Position numbers and translations under genes: made by a program. The notes below the pieces were generated by a model. That model did not search any database. It had not been told where the DNA came from and saw only the letters and a program-made list of their open reading frames with translations. Below, one piece after another: positions 28,570 through 35,499 of a stretch of DNA of 64,000 bases; position 1 is the stretch's first letter; each line of letters starts with the position of its first letter. Source of the DNA: Corynebacterium aurimucosum ATCC 700975 (GTDB taxonomy: Bacteria; Actinomycetota; Actinomycetes; Mycobacteriales; Mycobacteriaceae); contig NC_012590.1 of NCBI RefSeq assembly GCF_000022905.1, positions 868,001-932,000 of the forward strand. Reading direction: 5' to 3'.

Positions 28570-29892
28570 GTGACTAATTCCTACTTCGTGCAATGGCTGA
28601 CCCAGCAGAAGCGCTACACCAACGTGTACCTGCTGGGTGAAGGCGGCATGGGGCAGGTCTTTCATGCCACGGATCCGGACCTTTCCCGTGAACTCGCCGT
28701 CAAGGTGCTGCTGGATGATGTCCGTGATGAAGCCTCCCGCGCCCGTTTCCATAATGAAATGAAGGCACTCACCAAGATCGGCAGCCACCCAGGGGTAGTT
28801 CAGTTTTATTCCAAGGAGTCCACCCCGCGCGGAGATGACGTGATGGTTATGGCCTTCATAGACGGCAAAACCTTGGGGCATGCTATCCGTGAGCGGGCCC
28901 ACCAAGGCCGGGGATTTAGCGTGGCTGAGGTTGTGTATTACCTCAAACCAATTGCCTCGGCGCTGGATTATATGCACCATGAGTTGCATCCCGGGTGGGT
29001 GCATCGGGACATCAAGCCCGCTAATATTCTGCTGCGCAAGAACCCCGGCAGCTTGCCGCCGGCTGTGCTGAGTGACTTCGGAATCAGCATTGAGGAGGGC
29101 CAATCGCGCCTGACCAAAATCGGTCACATTGTGGGTACTGAGAAGTACTTGGCCCCGGAGAACAATGGCAATGCTTATGGCGATGATGATATGTCGGCGC
29201 GCGCGGATGACTACTCCTTGGCGCTCATCGCCTTCGAGATGCTCACTCTTCATCACCTCAAGGACACGATGCCGCGCAGCGAGTGGGAAGGGCAGCGGCG
29301 CATCCCGGATCTGTCTAGTGATGCCTTCGCCGAACTCCTGGCAGGGGACACAAGCCGAGTGGTGTCGGAAGTGCAGACCGTACTGAACAAAGCGCTCAAC
29401 AGCGTGCCCATGCAGCGCTATGCGCGGGCCAAGGACTTCATTGCCGCGCTTGGCGACGTCTCCCAGACCCGCCCCGCCCAGCGTGCGGCGGCCCCCGCCG
29501 CCGATGCTCCGCGTATCGCGCCCACGCCGCAGCCTTCGCCACGGCCGGAGCAGCCGCGAAATGCCGGAAGCGCCGGTCAGCCGAGCCAGTTTGGCCAGCA
29601 TCCTCAACCCTCCCAACGCTGGCCGGAACCCTCCGCGTCCTTCGGGTCCGTGGAGCGAGCAAGGCCTACTGGCTTCGTCTCGCCTTCGAACCCGATCGCC
29701 TCCTCGGGGACTGTCTCACCCTCCGCACCGGTTACGCCGGCGATGCCAGGGTCCACCGTACAACGCCGTTCCACGTCGCAGCGAGCAAACCACAAGCCGC
29801 CTGCGAAGGATAATTCAAACGCCCTCATCATTACGGTGACCGTCGTTGTCATCATCCTCATCTTCGTGGTGACGTGGGCTATCGTGGCCTAG
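28570..29892 (+). CDS. tail-anchored Ser/Thr protein kinase
   Basis: Hanks-type kinase of 440 residues. Motifs: glycine loop G23-E-G-G-M-G28, catalytic Lys45, Glu63 of helix C, catalytic loop H145-R-D-I-K-P-A-N152, D169-F-G171 and GTEKYLAPE in the activation segment, so an active enzyme is expected. The kinase domain ends near residue 300; a Pro/Ser/Gln-rich linker runs to about 415. One TM helix (NALIITVTVVVIILIFVV...) forms the very C-terminus with no outer sensor domain, unlike PknB. It is not an obvious counterpart of PknA, PknB, PknG or PknL. GTG start; the FHA-HTH gene follows 134 nt downstream. Confidence 0.92.
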   Translation: MTNSYFVQWLTQQKRYTNVYLLGEGGMGQVFHATDPDLSRELAVKVLLDDVRDEASRARFHNEMKALTKIGSHPGVVQFYSKESTPRGDDVMVMAFIDGKTLGHAIRERAHQGRGFSVAEVVYYLKPIASALDYMHHELHPGWVHRDIKPANILLRKNPGSLPPAVLSDFGISIEEGQSRLTKIGHIVGTEKYLAPENNGNAYGDDDMSARADDYSLALIAFEMLTLHHLKDTMPRSEWEGQRRIPDLSSDAFAELLAGDTSRVVSEVQTVLNKALNSVPMQRYARAKDFIAALGDVSQTRPAQRAAAPAADAPRIAPTPQPSPRPEQPRNAGSAGQPSQFGQHPQPSQRWPEPSASFGSVERARPTGFVSPSNPIASSGTVSPSAPVTPAMPGSTVQRRSTSQRANHKPPAKDNSNALIITVTVVVIILIFVVTWAIVA

Positions 29893-30026
29893 CGCTAGCG
29901 GGGTGGGACAGTAACTTTGCGAGCGGAACCAAAGTGAGAGCCGCTACACTGAAAGACATTGTTTGAAGGCGCCTCGCCGAGATGAATGGCGATGTGCGCA
30001 CGTTTCCCAGCCCTACGGAGGTGTCT

Positions 30027-30707
30027 ATGAGCCCGCAACAGCCACTCCCACAGCAGAACGCTCCTCAGGGGCCGCGGCTGCGTATTGATGATTTGATCGG
30101 CGGCGTGATGGTCATGTCCCCGGGCCAAGAAGTCATTGTCGGCCGCGCCGGTGACTTCCGGGTAGGCGAGGAGGACCTCAGCCTGCACCGCCAGCTGTTT
30201 CAGCTGTGGTACGGCGGACAGGGCTGGATGATTTGCAACGTGGGCAGCCATATCCCATTGCGCATCGAGCTGCGCGGTGTCACGGGGTTTTCGCGCATCG
30301 ACTTGGGCCCTCGCTCAGTAGCGGCTGTACCACCGGGGCCGTCGCGGATTACCTTTGAGACCCCCGAATGCCCCTACGAGTTGTATATCGACGTGGAAAA
30401 CAGCAACTACTCGCGGCGCACAAAACGCGAGCAGGATGTCGATGAGGAGCGCACGCGCACCCGCCACGTTCCCAATGATGAACAAGAAGAGCTGCTGCGC
30501 CTGCTAGCCAGCTACCTCAAGAAGCCGGGCTCGACCGATGCTGATATCCCTTCGGTCCGCGAGATCGCCGAGGAGTTGGGGTGGACGGAAAAGAAGACGA
30601 ATCACAAGATGGACCGCCTTGTGGATAACCTCCGAGCAGACGGTGAAAAGGCATATAAGCCCTATAAGACTTTCCTAGCGCACTATGCCATCCGGCACGG
30701 CCGCTAG
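30027..30707 (+). CDS. FHA-like domain protein with C-terminal helix-turn-helix
   Basis: Cytoplasmic protein of 226 residues. Residues about 15-125 look like a forkhead-associated domain: VIVGRAGDFRVGEEDLSLHRQLF resembles the GRx...SxxH core, and GWMICNVGSHIPL the following strand, though the usual NG pair is missing. An acidic/basic linker holds several Arg and Thr. The C-terminal part (about 160-226) carries a winged-helix-like HTH, SVREIAEELGWTEKKTNHKMDRLVDNL. This would let phospho-Thr recognition control DNA binding. GGAGG 5 nt upstream fixes the ATG at 30027, inside a longer open frame. Next to the kinase gene, so it is its likely partner. Confidence 0.8.
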   Translation: MSPQQPLPQQNAPQGPRLRIDDLIGGVMVMSPGQEVIVGRAGDFRVGEEDLSLHRQLFQLWYGGQGWMICNVGSHIPLRIELRGVTGFSRIDLGPRSVAAVPPGPSRITFETPECPYELYIDVENSNYSRRTKREQDVDEERTRTRHVPNDEQEELLRLLASYLKKPGSTDADIPSVREIAEELGWTEKKTNHKMDRLVDNLRADGEKAYKPYKTFLAHYAIRHGR

Positions 30708-30723
30708 GCCATACGCTATGGCC
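30707..30723. terminator. bidirectional hairpin between FHA-HTH gene and amtR
   Basis: GGCCATA-CGC-TATGGCC is a perfect 7-bp stem filling the 17-nt gap between two convergent genes. Extra CGCT/AGCG bases can extend it. Confidence 0.6.
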
Positions 30724-30724
30724 G

Positions 30725-31441
30725 TTAGCGAGACGACTTCTTCCGGTCGGCCGCGGCAGCGGCAGCGGAGGAAATAGAGTCGTTGCGGTTCTTGAGAAGC
30801 TCCAACGTGGTCGCTTCGGCGTTCTCAGGCGGGGTGGCGCCGAGGACTGCGAGGGCGGCGTCGGCAAGCATGGCAGACTGCTCCGGCACGCGCTGCGAAG
30901 CATCAAATGGCGCGTTGCCATCGTTGGGGCGCATTTCGATGACCGAAAGCGCGATGTGGAAGGGGAGCTCGAGGCGCGGATCATCCTCGCCCACAATCCC
31001 CGCTGCGGCAGTGCGGAAGTGTTCCTTCAATCGGTCGCGCTGCTCGTGATATTCGCCGAACTCCGGGGAGTTCGCCACCGGCAGTTGATACAGACGGCCT
31101 ACATTCCACGCCGAGGTCAACAGCAGGCGGGACTCTGCGGCCACTAGTGACCATAATCGTTGTGCCGGTGCAGCGTCTGAGGCTGCGAGCTCATCCGCGA
31201 GTTCGAGCGAAGGCTCGATGGTGGAATTGAGCAGAGTGAGGAAGATATCCGTCTTCGAAGGAAAGTGGTAGTACAGAGAGGCCTGCCGGATGCCGACGGC
31301 ATCGGCAATCTGGTGCGTGGAGGTTGTCGCGAAGCCCTGGGTGGTGAAGAGCTCGGATGAAGCATCCAGGATTTCCTCGCGCGCGGTGTTTCCCCGGCGG
31401 CGCGGACTATTCTTCCGTGGCCTGCCAACGCTCCCTGCCAT
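30725..31441 (-). CDS. amtR: nitrogen-control regulator AmtR (TetR family)
   Basis: TetR-type repressor of nitrogen metabolism genes in corynebacteria, released by adenylylated GlnK. 238 residues. The N-terminal HTH (REEILDASSELFTTQGFATTSTHQIADAVGIRQASLYYHFPSKTDIFLTLL) and the segments WNVGRLYQLP, ELPFHIALSVIEMRPNDG and DAALAVLGA match what I know of C. glutamicum AmtR nearly word for word. The N-terminal Arg/Pro-rich arm (GRPRKNSPRRRG) and a C-terminal Ala/Lys tail are extra. No AmtR target such as amtB or glnK lies in this window. The gene that follows upstream on the same strand encodes a nucleotidyltransferase-like protein. Confidence 0.94.
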   Translation of the reverse strand: MAGSVGRPRKNSPRRRGNTAREEILDASSELFTTQGFATTSTHQIADAVGIRQASLYYHFPSKTDIFLTLLNSTIEPSLELADELAASDAAPAQRLWSLVAAESRLLLTSAWNVGRLYQLPVANSPEFGEYHEQRDRLKEHFRTAAAGIVGEDDPRLELPFHIALSVIEMRPNDGNAPFDASQRVPEQSAMLADAALAVLGATPPENAEATTLELLKNRNDSISSAAAAAADRKKSSR

Positions 31442-31529
31442 GAGGCGGACTCCCTTCGATAAAATTCATGTAATAACTGACGACAAGTTAGTAATCCTAC
31501 ACCCCGCCGCGAACGACGATCGTCACAGC

Positions 31530-32324
31530 TTAGTCTTCACTACAGCTAACCACACTACCGTGCCTAGTCACGATGGATTCGATAGCAGCAGAGACAGTGC
31601 GGCACGCCGAACCGTAGGCGGTGCGGTCCAAAGGCGGCAAATCAGCCAGCACAACGCTGTGCTGATCGACGCCCTCATACCACCGGCCCAACTCTAGGGC
31701 GATGCCCGTGCCCCAAGCTAGGCTCAGGCCCTCCGCTTCAGCGGAGGTAAGAAGTTCACGCTCGACGCCGATGGCAAGGCGGTCTGGGGTGGGGCGGGGC
31801 GCAGGTGCTGCCCAGCGGGCGATGGCAGACACCGGTGCGAGCAAGGAGAGGCGAATGGACACGTCGGCAGAGCGGTCGGGGAGACCGTCGACGAGTTTCA
31901 GCGGTGCCGGCCGCTGCGACACTGCCGCGGCGTAGAGTTCCTCCTCGCCGCCCGCGCCAAGGGGGAGGCCGGCATCCGCATGCGCCGATGCTAGGTCTTG
32001 CACCGCGCCACAGGGGAGGCCGGCTTCAGTGATGATCTGCTCCAGCTGGTCGTCCTTGCCCAGCCACGTAATGGGGAGCGAGGGGAGAAGATCGCCGCGG
32101 GCAGCGGCGCCGGTGAGCCGCACAGGGCTCGCCAGACCGGGAGAACGGACAATATCGGTGACCACGCGAGAAAACCAGGCAGCGAGCTCAACTCCATCTC
32201 CGCGGTGGGCCGTGGCGTTGCGCAGCAGGTCCTGCGCCTCCTCCAGCAGGCCACGGGCATGGGCAGGGGCATGACAATGGGTGGCGAGTTCACTGAGATC
32301 GGTGAGAGATTCGTGCAGTGGCAT
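31530..32324 (-). CDS. nucleotidyltransferase-like protein, probably inactive
   Basis: 264 residues, unnamed, immediately upstream of amtR on the same strand (88 nt). The central segment RLTGAAARGDLLPSLPITWLG lines up with the nucleotidyltransferase pattern GSxARGExxPxSDxDxLV of GlnD/DUF294-type enzymes, but the two metal-binding Asp positions read P-I-T here. The helical N-terminus (LTDLSELATHCHAPAHARGLLEEAQDLL) and the C-terminal part (SLLAPVSAIARW) also fit that family. I infer a pseudo-enzyme, perhaps with a nitrogen-sensing role because of amtR. Both the family call and the role need a profile search. Confidence 0.65.
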   Translation of the reverse strand: MPLHESLTDLSELATHCHAPAHARGLLEEAQDLLRNATAHRGDGVELAAWFSRVVTDIVRSPGLASPVRLTGAAARGDLLPSLPITWLGKDDQLEQIITEAGLPCGAVQDLASAHADAGLPLGAGGEEELYAAAVSQRPAPLKLVDGLPDRSADVSIRLSLLAPVSAIARWAAPAPRPTPDRLAIGVERELLTSAEAEGLSLAWGTGIALELGRWYEGVDQHSVVLADLPPLDRTAYGSACRTVSAAIESIVTRHGSVVSCSED

Positions 32325-32444
32325 AAGGTCCTTATTTCCCTTTCCATCAGGGGCGTTCTAGCCCTTCAATCTATCACTCTGTCCGCTCGCACTGAACATG
32401 GCAGGGTGGATACGGGCGCACAAGGTTGCTGGTAGGAAAACGAA

Positions 32445-32491
32445 AGCCGCCGCCTACTTTCCCCTTTTAACAGGGGAGGTAGGCGGCGGCT
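32445..32491 (-). terminator. terminator of the rpmB-rpmG-rpsN-rpsR operon
   Basis: AGCCGCCGCCTAC (32445-32457) pairs perfectly over 13 bp with GTAGGCGGCGGCT (32479-32491); an inner CCCC/GGGG stem is also possible. On the minus strand TTTCGTTTTCC follows. Confidence 0.85.
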
Positions 32492-32564
32492 AAAAGCTCT
32501 TTTGTCCTGTCCTAGTGTGTCACGAGTACAGCGGCAAAAGTGCGCTGTTGAAACCAGCTAGTGT

Positions 32565-32819
32565 TTAGCGGGACGTGAACGGCAGGAGAGCCATTTCGCG
32601 TGCGTTCTTGACGGCAGTAGCAACCTGACGCTGCTGCTGCGGGGTCAGACCGGTGACGCGACGGGAGCGGATCTTGCCGCGGTCGGAGATGAACAGACGC
32701 AGGGTCTTGATCTCCTTGTAGTCAACCTTCTCAATGCCCTCGGCCTTGAGCGGGTTCTTCTTCGGGCGGCGGGTCTGCTCCATACGGAACTTCTTGTGAT
32801 TATTACGCTTGACAGCCAT
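32565..32819 (-). CDS. rpsR: 30S ribosomal protein S18, cysteine-free form
   Basis: Small-subunit protein of 84 residues ([24 protein letters not shown]...) that binds S6 and 16S rRNA. The S18 core [49 protein letters not shown] is complete. The protein contains no cysteine, so it is the form that cannot bind zinc. Last gene of the four-gene leftward operon, 15 nt after rpsN. Confidence 0.96.
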   Translation of the reverse strand: MAVKRNNHKKFRMEQTRRPKKNPLKAEGIEKVDYKEIKTLRLFISDRGKIRSRRVTGLTPQQQRQVATAVKNAREMALLPFTSR

Positions 32820-32834
32820 TGTATGGGTACCCCT

Positions 32835-33140
32835 TTACCAGCTGGACTTGCGAACGCCCGGCAGCTCACCACGGTGAGCCATGCCGCGCATACGGACACG
32901 GGACAGACCGAACTTGCGGAGGTAACCGCGCGGACGTCCATCAGCGGAGTCGCGGTTACGGACGCGGACGCGGGCGGCGTCGCGCGGCTGACGGTTCAGC
33001 TCGAACTGCGCCTCGAGGCGCTCTTCGTCCGGGGTGTTCGGGTTCTTGATGATTGCCTTGAGCTCAGCGCGACGCTCCGCGTAGCGGGCGACGATTTCCT
33101 TGCGCTGCTCGTTCTTGGCGATCTTTGACTTCTTAGCCAT
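32835..33140 (-). CDS. rpsN: 30S ribosomal protein S14, zinc-independent long form
   Basis: 101 residues. It is the long S14 type: [30 protein letters not shown], a middle insertion ([14 protein letters not shown]), and the C-terminal [40 protein letters not shown]. The CxxC zinc knuckle of the short form is absent. Third gene of the operon, 3 nt after rpmG. In actinobacteria such cysteine-free copies usually replace zinc-binding ones when zinc is scarce. Confidence 0.97.
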   Translation of the reverse strand: MAKKSKIAKNEQRKEIVARYAERRAELKAIIKNPNTPDEERLEAQFELNRQPRDAARVRVRNRDSADGRPRGYLRKFGLSRVRMRGMAHRGELPGVRKSSW

Positions 33141-33143
33141 AAA

Positions 33144-33308
33144 TTATCGCTCCTCGCGGAATTCGACGTGCTTGCGGACGATCGGATCGAACTTCTTCAA
33201 GGTGATGCGATCCGGGTTGTTGCGCTTGTTCTTACGGGTCACGTAGGTGTAACCGGTGCCCGCAGTGGACTTCAGTTTGATGATTGGACGGATGTCATTA
33301 CGTGCCAT
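33144..33308 (-). CDS. rpmG: 50S ribosomal protein L33, zinc-independent form
   Basis: Short gene encoding 54 residues: [19 protein letters not shown], then [22 protein letters not shown] and the end [11 protein letters not shown]. All four cysteines of the zinc-ribbon form are missing (the C-minus form). It starts 2 nt after the rpmB stop and ends 3 nt before rpsN, so it is co-transcribed. Confidence 0.97.
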
Positions 33309-33310
33309 CT

Positions 33311-33547
33311 TTAGATCTTCTCCCCACGTGCGCGAATCTTAGCCACGACGGACTCGATGCCATCGCGGTCGATGATCTTCATGCCCTTGGTGGAAACGGT
33401 CAGGGTGATGGTACGGCCCTCAGAGGGCAGGTAGTACCGACGACGCTGCACGTTGGGGTTCCAACGGCGCGAGGTGCGGCGGTGCGAGTGCGAGACCTGC
33501 TTGCCGAATTCCGGCTTGCGGCCCGTTACCTGGCAAATAGCCGACAT
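33311..33547 (-). CDS. rpmB: 50S ribosomal protein L28, zinc-independent form
   Basis: 78 residues starting [34 protein letters not shown] (L28 signature), ending IRARGEKI. Only one cysteine is present, so no zinc site can form. First gene of the leftward operon rpmB-rpmG-rpsN-rpsR. The start at 33547 is fixed by homology; the longer frame to 33724 has no support. A TAAGAT -10 candidate lies at 33711-33716. Confidence 0.97.
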
Positions 33548-34085
33548 GGGTCTTCTTTCTCCTAGCCGCCCACATCGAAAGCGACTAACGGAGTACCTAT
33601 TCCGCGGTGAGGCGCGGCGCTCGAAAAGTGAGGTTGAGCAGGAGGCGTATATCCGTTGAACACCAGTTGATGAGGGCGTAAAACGATTACTTTGACAACA
33701 GCAAGGGGAAATCTTACATGCCACGGACTGTAGAACCTAATCACCGCTGAAATATTGGCGGGCTTTGGCGCTTGATATCTGTGTGTAACCGACCGCTGTT
33801 CCGTGGTAAAGGTACAGGCGGGGGAGTAGGAGGGGGATTTTCACACCCCACCCTGCGGGCTGCGTCCTGCGGCGATTTCGATTTTAATGCCGCTGGCCTG
33901 TAGGATATTTCGAGTTGTCGGCGCGAGCCGCACAATTTTGTAAGTATAGAGACCCAACTCGGGCACGATCCTTTCACGCTCCCAGTTGTCATCGGGCGCC
34001 GTCATAGCGACGGCGCGCGATAGTGCGAATAGGGAAGCGTTGCGGAAGGAACCGACCCGTAGTTCAACCCTGAGGGAATCGACAT
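33548..34085. other. 538-nt divergent region between two ribosomal protein operons
   Basis: Drives rpmB leftward and rpmE rightward. On the minus strand TAAGAT (33711-33716) is a likely -10. The sequence around 33678-33692 contains AAAACGATT, which resembles the core of a Zur box but matches only about half of the consensus. A strong hairpin, GCGCCGTC-ATAGC-GACGGCGC, is at 33996-34016. The rest, including an 83-codon minus-strand open frame at 33741-33992, shows no sign of coding. Confidence 0.55.
33996..34016 (+). other. strong hairpin upstream of rpmE
   Basis: Perfect 8-bp stem GCGCCGTC/GACGGCGC with a 5-nt loop, 69 nt before the rpmE ATG. It could be a leader element or the terminator of something now lost; there is no T run. 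Confidence 0.5.
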
Positions 34086-34355
34086 ATGAAGAAAGACATC
34101 CACCCGGATTACCACCCGGTGGTCTTTAAGGACGCCGGTACCGGCCACTCCTTCCTGACCAAGTCCACCGCTACCTCCGATCGCACCGTTGAGTGGGAAG
34201 ACGGCAACGAGTACCCGCTCATCGTCGTTGACGTGACCGCTGAGTCCCACCCGTTCTGGACCGGTGCGCAGCGCGTTATGGATACCGCTGGCCGTGTTGA
34301 GAAGTTCAACCAGCGCTTCGGTGCAATGGCTCGCCGCAAGAAGAAGAACGCGTAA
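34086..34355 (+). CDS. rpmE2: 50S ribosomal protein L31, type B (zinc-independent)
   Basis: 89 residues, [20 protein letters not shown]..., with [37 protein letters not shown] and a basic tail. The type B L31 lacks the CxxC zinc motif, and no cysteine occurs here. Followed after 15 nt by rpmF in the same operon and divergent from the rpmB operon. Confidence 0.96.
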   Translation: MKKDIHPDYHPVVFKDAGTGHSFLTKSTATSDRTVEWEDGNEYPLIVVDVTAESHPFWTGAQRVMDTAGRVEKFNQRFGAMARRKKKNA

Positions 34356-34370
34356 GGAGGATAGAAGAAG

Positions 34371-34544
34371 ATGGCAACTCCTAAGTTTAAGAAGTCCCGC
34401 GCGAACACCCACTCTCGCCGTTCCCAGTGGAAGGCTGACAATGTCGCCCTCCAGGAAGTCACCATCGACGGCCAGACCGTGCGCATTCCGCGCCGCCTGG
34501 TTAAGGCTGCCAAGCTTGGCCTGGTAGACGTCGAGCAGTTCTAA
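34371..34544 (+). CDS. rpmF: 50S ribosomal protein L32, zinc-independent form
   Basis: 57 residues, [21 protein letters not shown]..., ending [14 protein letters not shown]. The C-terminal cysteines found in zinc-binding L32 are absent. AAGGAGG lies 10 nt upstream of the ATG. It ends the rpmE-rpmF operon, before a strong terminator. Confidence 0.93.
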   Translation: MATPKFKKSRANTHSRRSQWKADNVALQEVTIDGQTVRIPRRLVKAAKLGLVDVEQF

Positions 34545-34590
34545 GTTCTGAGGCGCTTGTAGCGTTGAGGTCTTAGGGTCGTGACTGTTG

Positions 34591-34632
34591 CCCCGCGAAT
34601 TCACATTTTTATGTGAGTTCGCGGGGATTTTT
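34591..34632 (+). terminator. rho-independent terminator after rpmF
   Basis: CCCCGCGAA-t-TCACAT pairs with ATGTGA-g-TTCGCGGGG around TTTT and is followed by ATTTTT. Confidence 0.95.
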
Positions 34633-34787
34633 AATATGCGAGAAATTTTTCCTTTTGTTGTCGTGTCCACGGTTTGTGCAGCGTAGGCCAATTGTTTGGC
34701 GCGCGTGTAGGCCATTGTGGTGCTTAACGGGTGAATATTAGGGGGCGACAAACTGGGTTCTACTTCGTGAATACGACCCCGATAGGA

Positions 34788-34793
34788 CATAAT
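34788..34793 (+). promoter_or_regulatory. -10 box CATAAT for leaderless mprA
   Basis: CATAAT, 7 nt, then the ATG at 34801; no ribosome site. Confidence 0.55.
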
Positions 34794-34800
34794 TGAGATT

Positions 34801-35499
34801 ATGAAAATTCTTGTCGTCGATGACGAGCAGGCTGTACGCGAATCGCTCCGCCGCTCTCTGAAGTTTAATGGCTACGAGGTCATATTGGCCGCTGATGGCG
34901 TACAGGCTGTCGAGATGGTGCACAGTGAGCACCCAGAGCTTCTCATCCTCGATGTGATGATGCCGAACATGGACGGTCTGGAGGTCTGCCGCACCCTGCG
35001 CAGCGAAGGTTGGGACCGCCCCATTCTGGTATTGACGGCTCGCGACGGAGTGTCTGACCGCGTTGCGGGTCTTGACGCCGGCGCCGATGACTATCTGCCC
35101 AAGCCCTTCGCTCTGGAAGAGTTGCTAGCCCGCGTGCGTTCCTTGGTCCGCCGCGCCGCTGCGGAGTCGATAGCTAAGAAGCAGCCGGTCGAAACTCAGT
35201 TGAGCTTTGAGGACCTCAAGCTCGATGCCGATACGCGTGAGGTGACCCGCGGCGAGCGTCAGATTTCTCTGACCCGCACTGAGTTTGCCCTGCTGCGCCT
35301 GCTCATGGAGAACCCCCGCAAGGTGCTCTCCCGCAATACCATCCTGGAAGAGGTATGGGGCTATGATTTCCCGACCTCCGGAAACGCTCTTGAGGTCTAC
35401 ATCGGTTATCTCCGTAAGAAGACTGAAGAAAGTGGCGAGCCGCGTCTTATCCACACCGTGCGTGGCGTTGGCTACGTCATGAGGGAGGCTATCGCGTGA
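34801..35499 (+). CDS. mprA: OmpR-family response regulator (MprA-like)
   Basis: DNA-binding response regulator of 232 residues. Receiver domain (1-115): acidic pocket D7-D8, phospho-acceptor Asp51 in LLILDVMMP, and the KPF motif near 101. Effector winged helix (about 130-228) with [16 protein letters not shown] and [28 protein letters not shown]. The partner kinase overlaps by 4 nt, and an HtrA-type protease gene follows; this order mprA-mprB-pepD-mog is the envelope-stress locus known in mycobacteria and corynebacteria. Confidence 0.93.
   Translation: MKILVVDDEQAVRESLRRSLKFNGYEVILAADGVQAVEMVHSEHPELLILDVMMPNMDGLEVCRTLRSEGWDRPILVLTARDGVSDRVAGLDAGADDYLPKPFALEELLARVRSLVRRAAAESIAKKQPVETQLSFEDLKLDADTREVTRGERQISLTRTEFALLRLLMENPRKVLSRNTILEEVWGYDFPTSGNALEVYIGYLRKKTEESGEPRLIHTVRGVGYVMREAIA

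Noticed and set aside
27757..29616. 619-codon reading of the minus-strand gene extended across the kinase gene
   Set aside because: The extra N-terminal part is antisense to the kinase; the true start at 28425 has a ribosome site and a normal membrane-protein N-terminus.
33678..33692. Zur box in the ribosomal-protein divergent region
   Set aside because: Only the AAAACGATT core resembles the box and about half the positions match; kept as a weak note, not as a feature.
33741..33992. 83-codon minus-strand open frame between the ribosomal operons
   Set aside because: Pro-rich with no motif or ribosome site, and it ends in non-conserved sequence.
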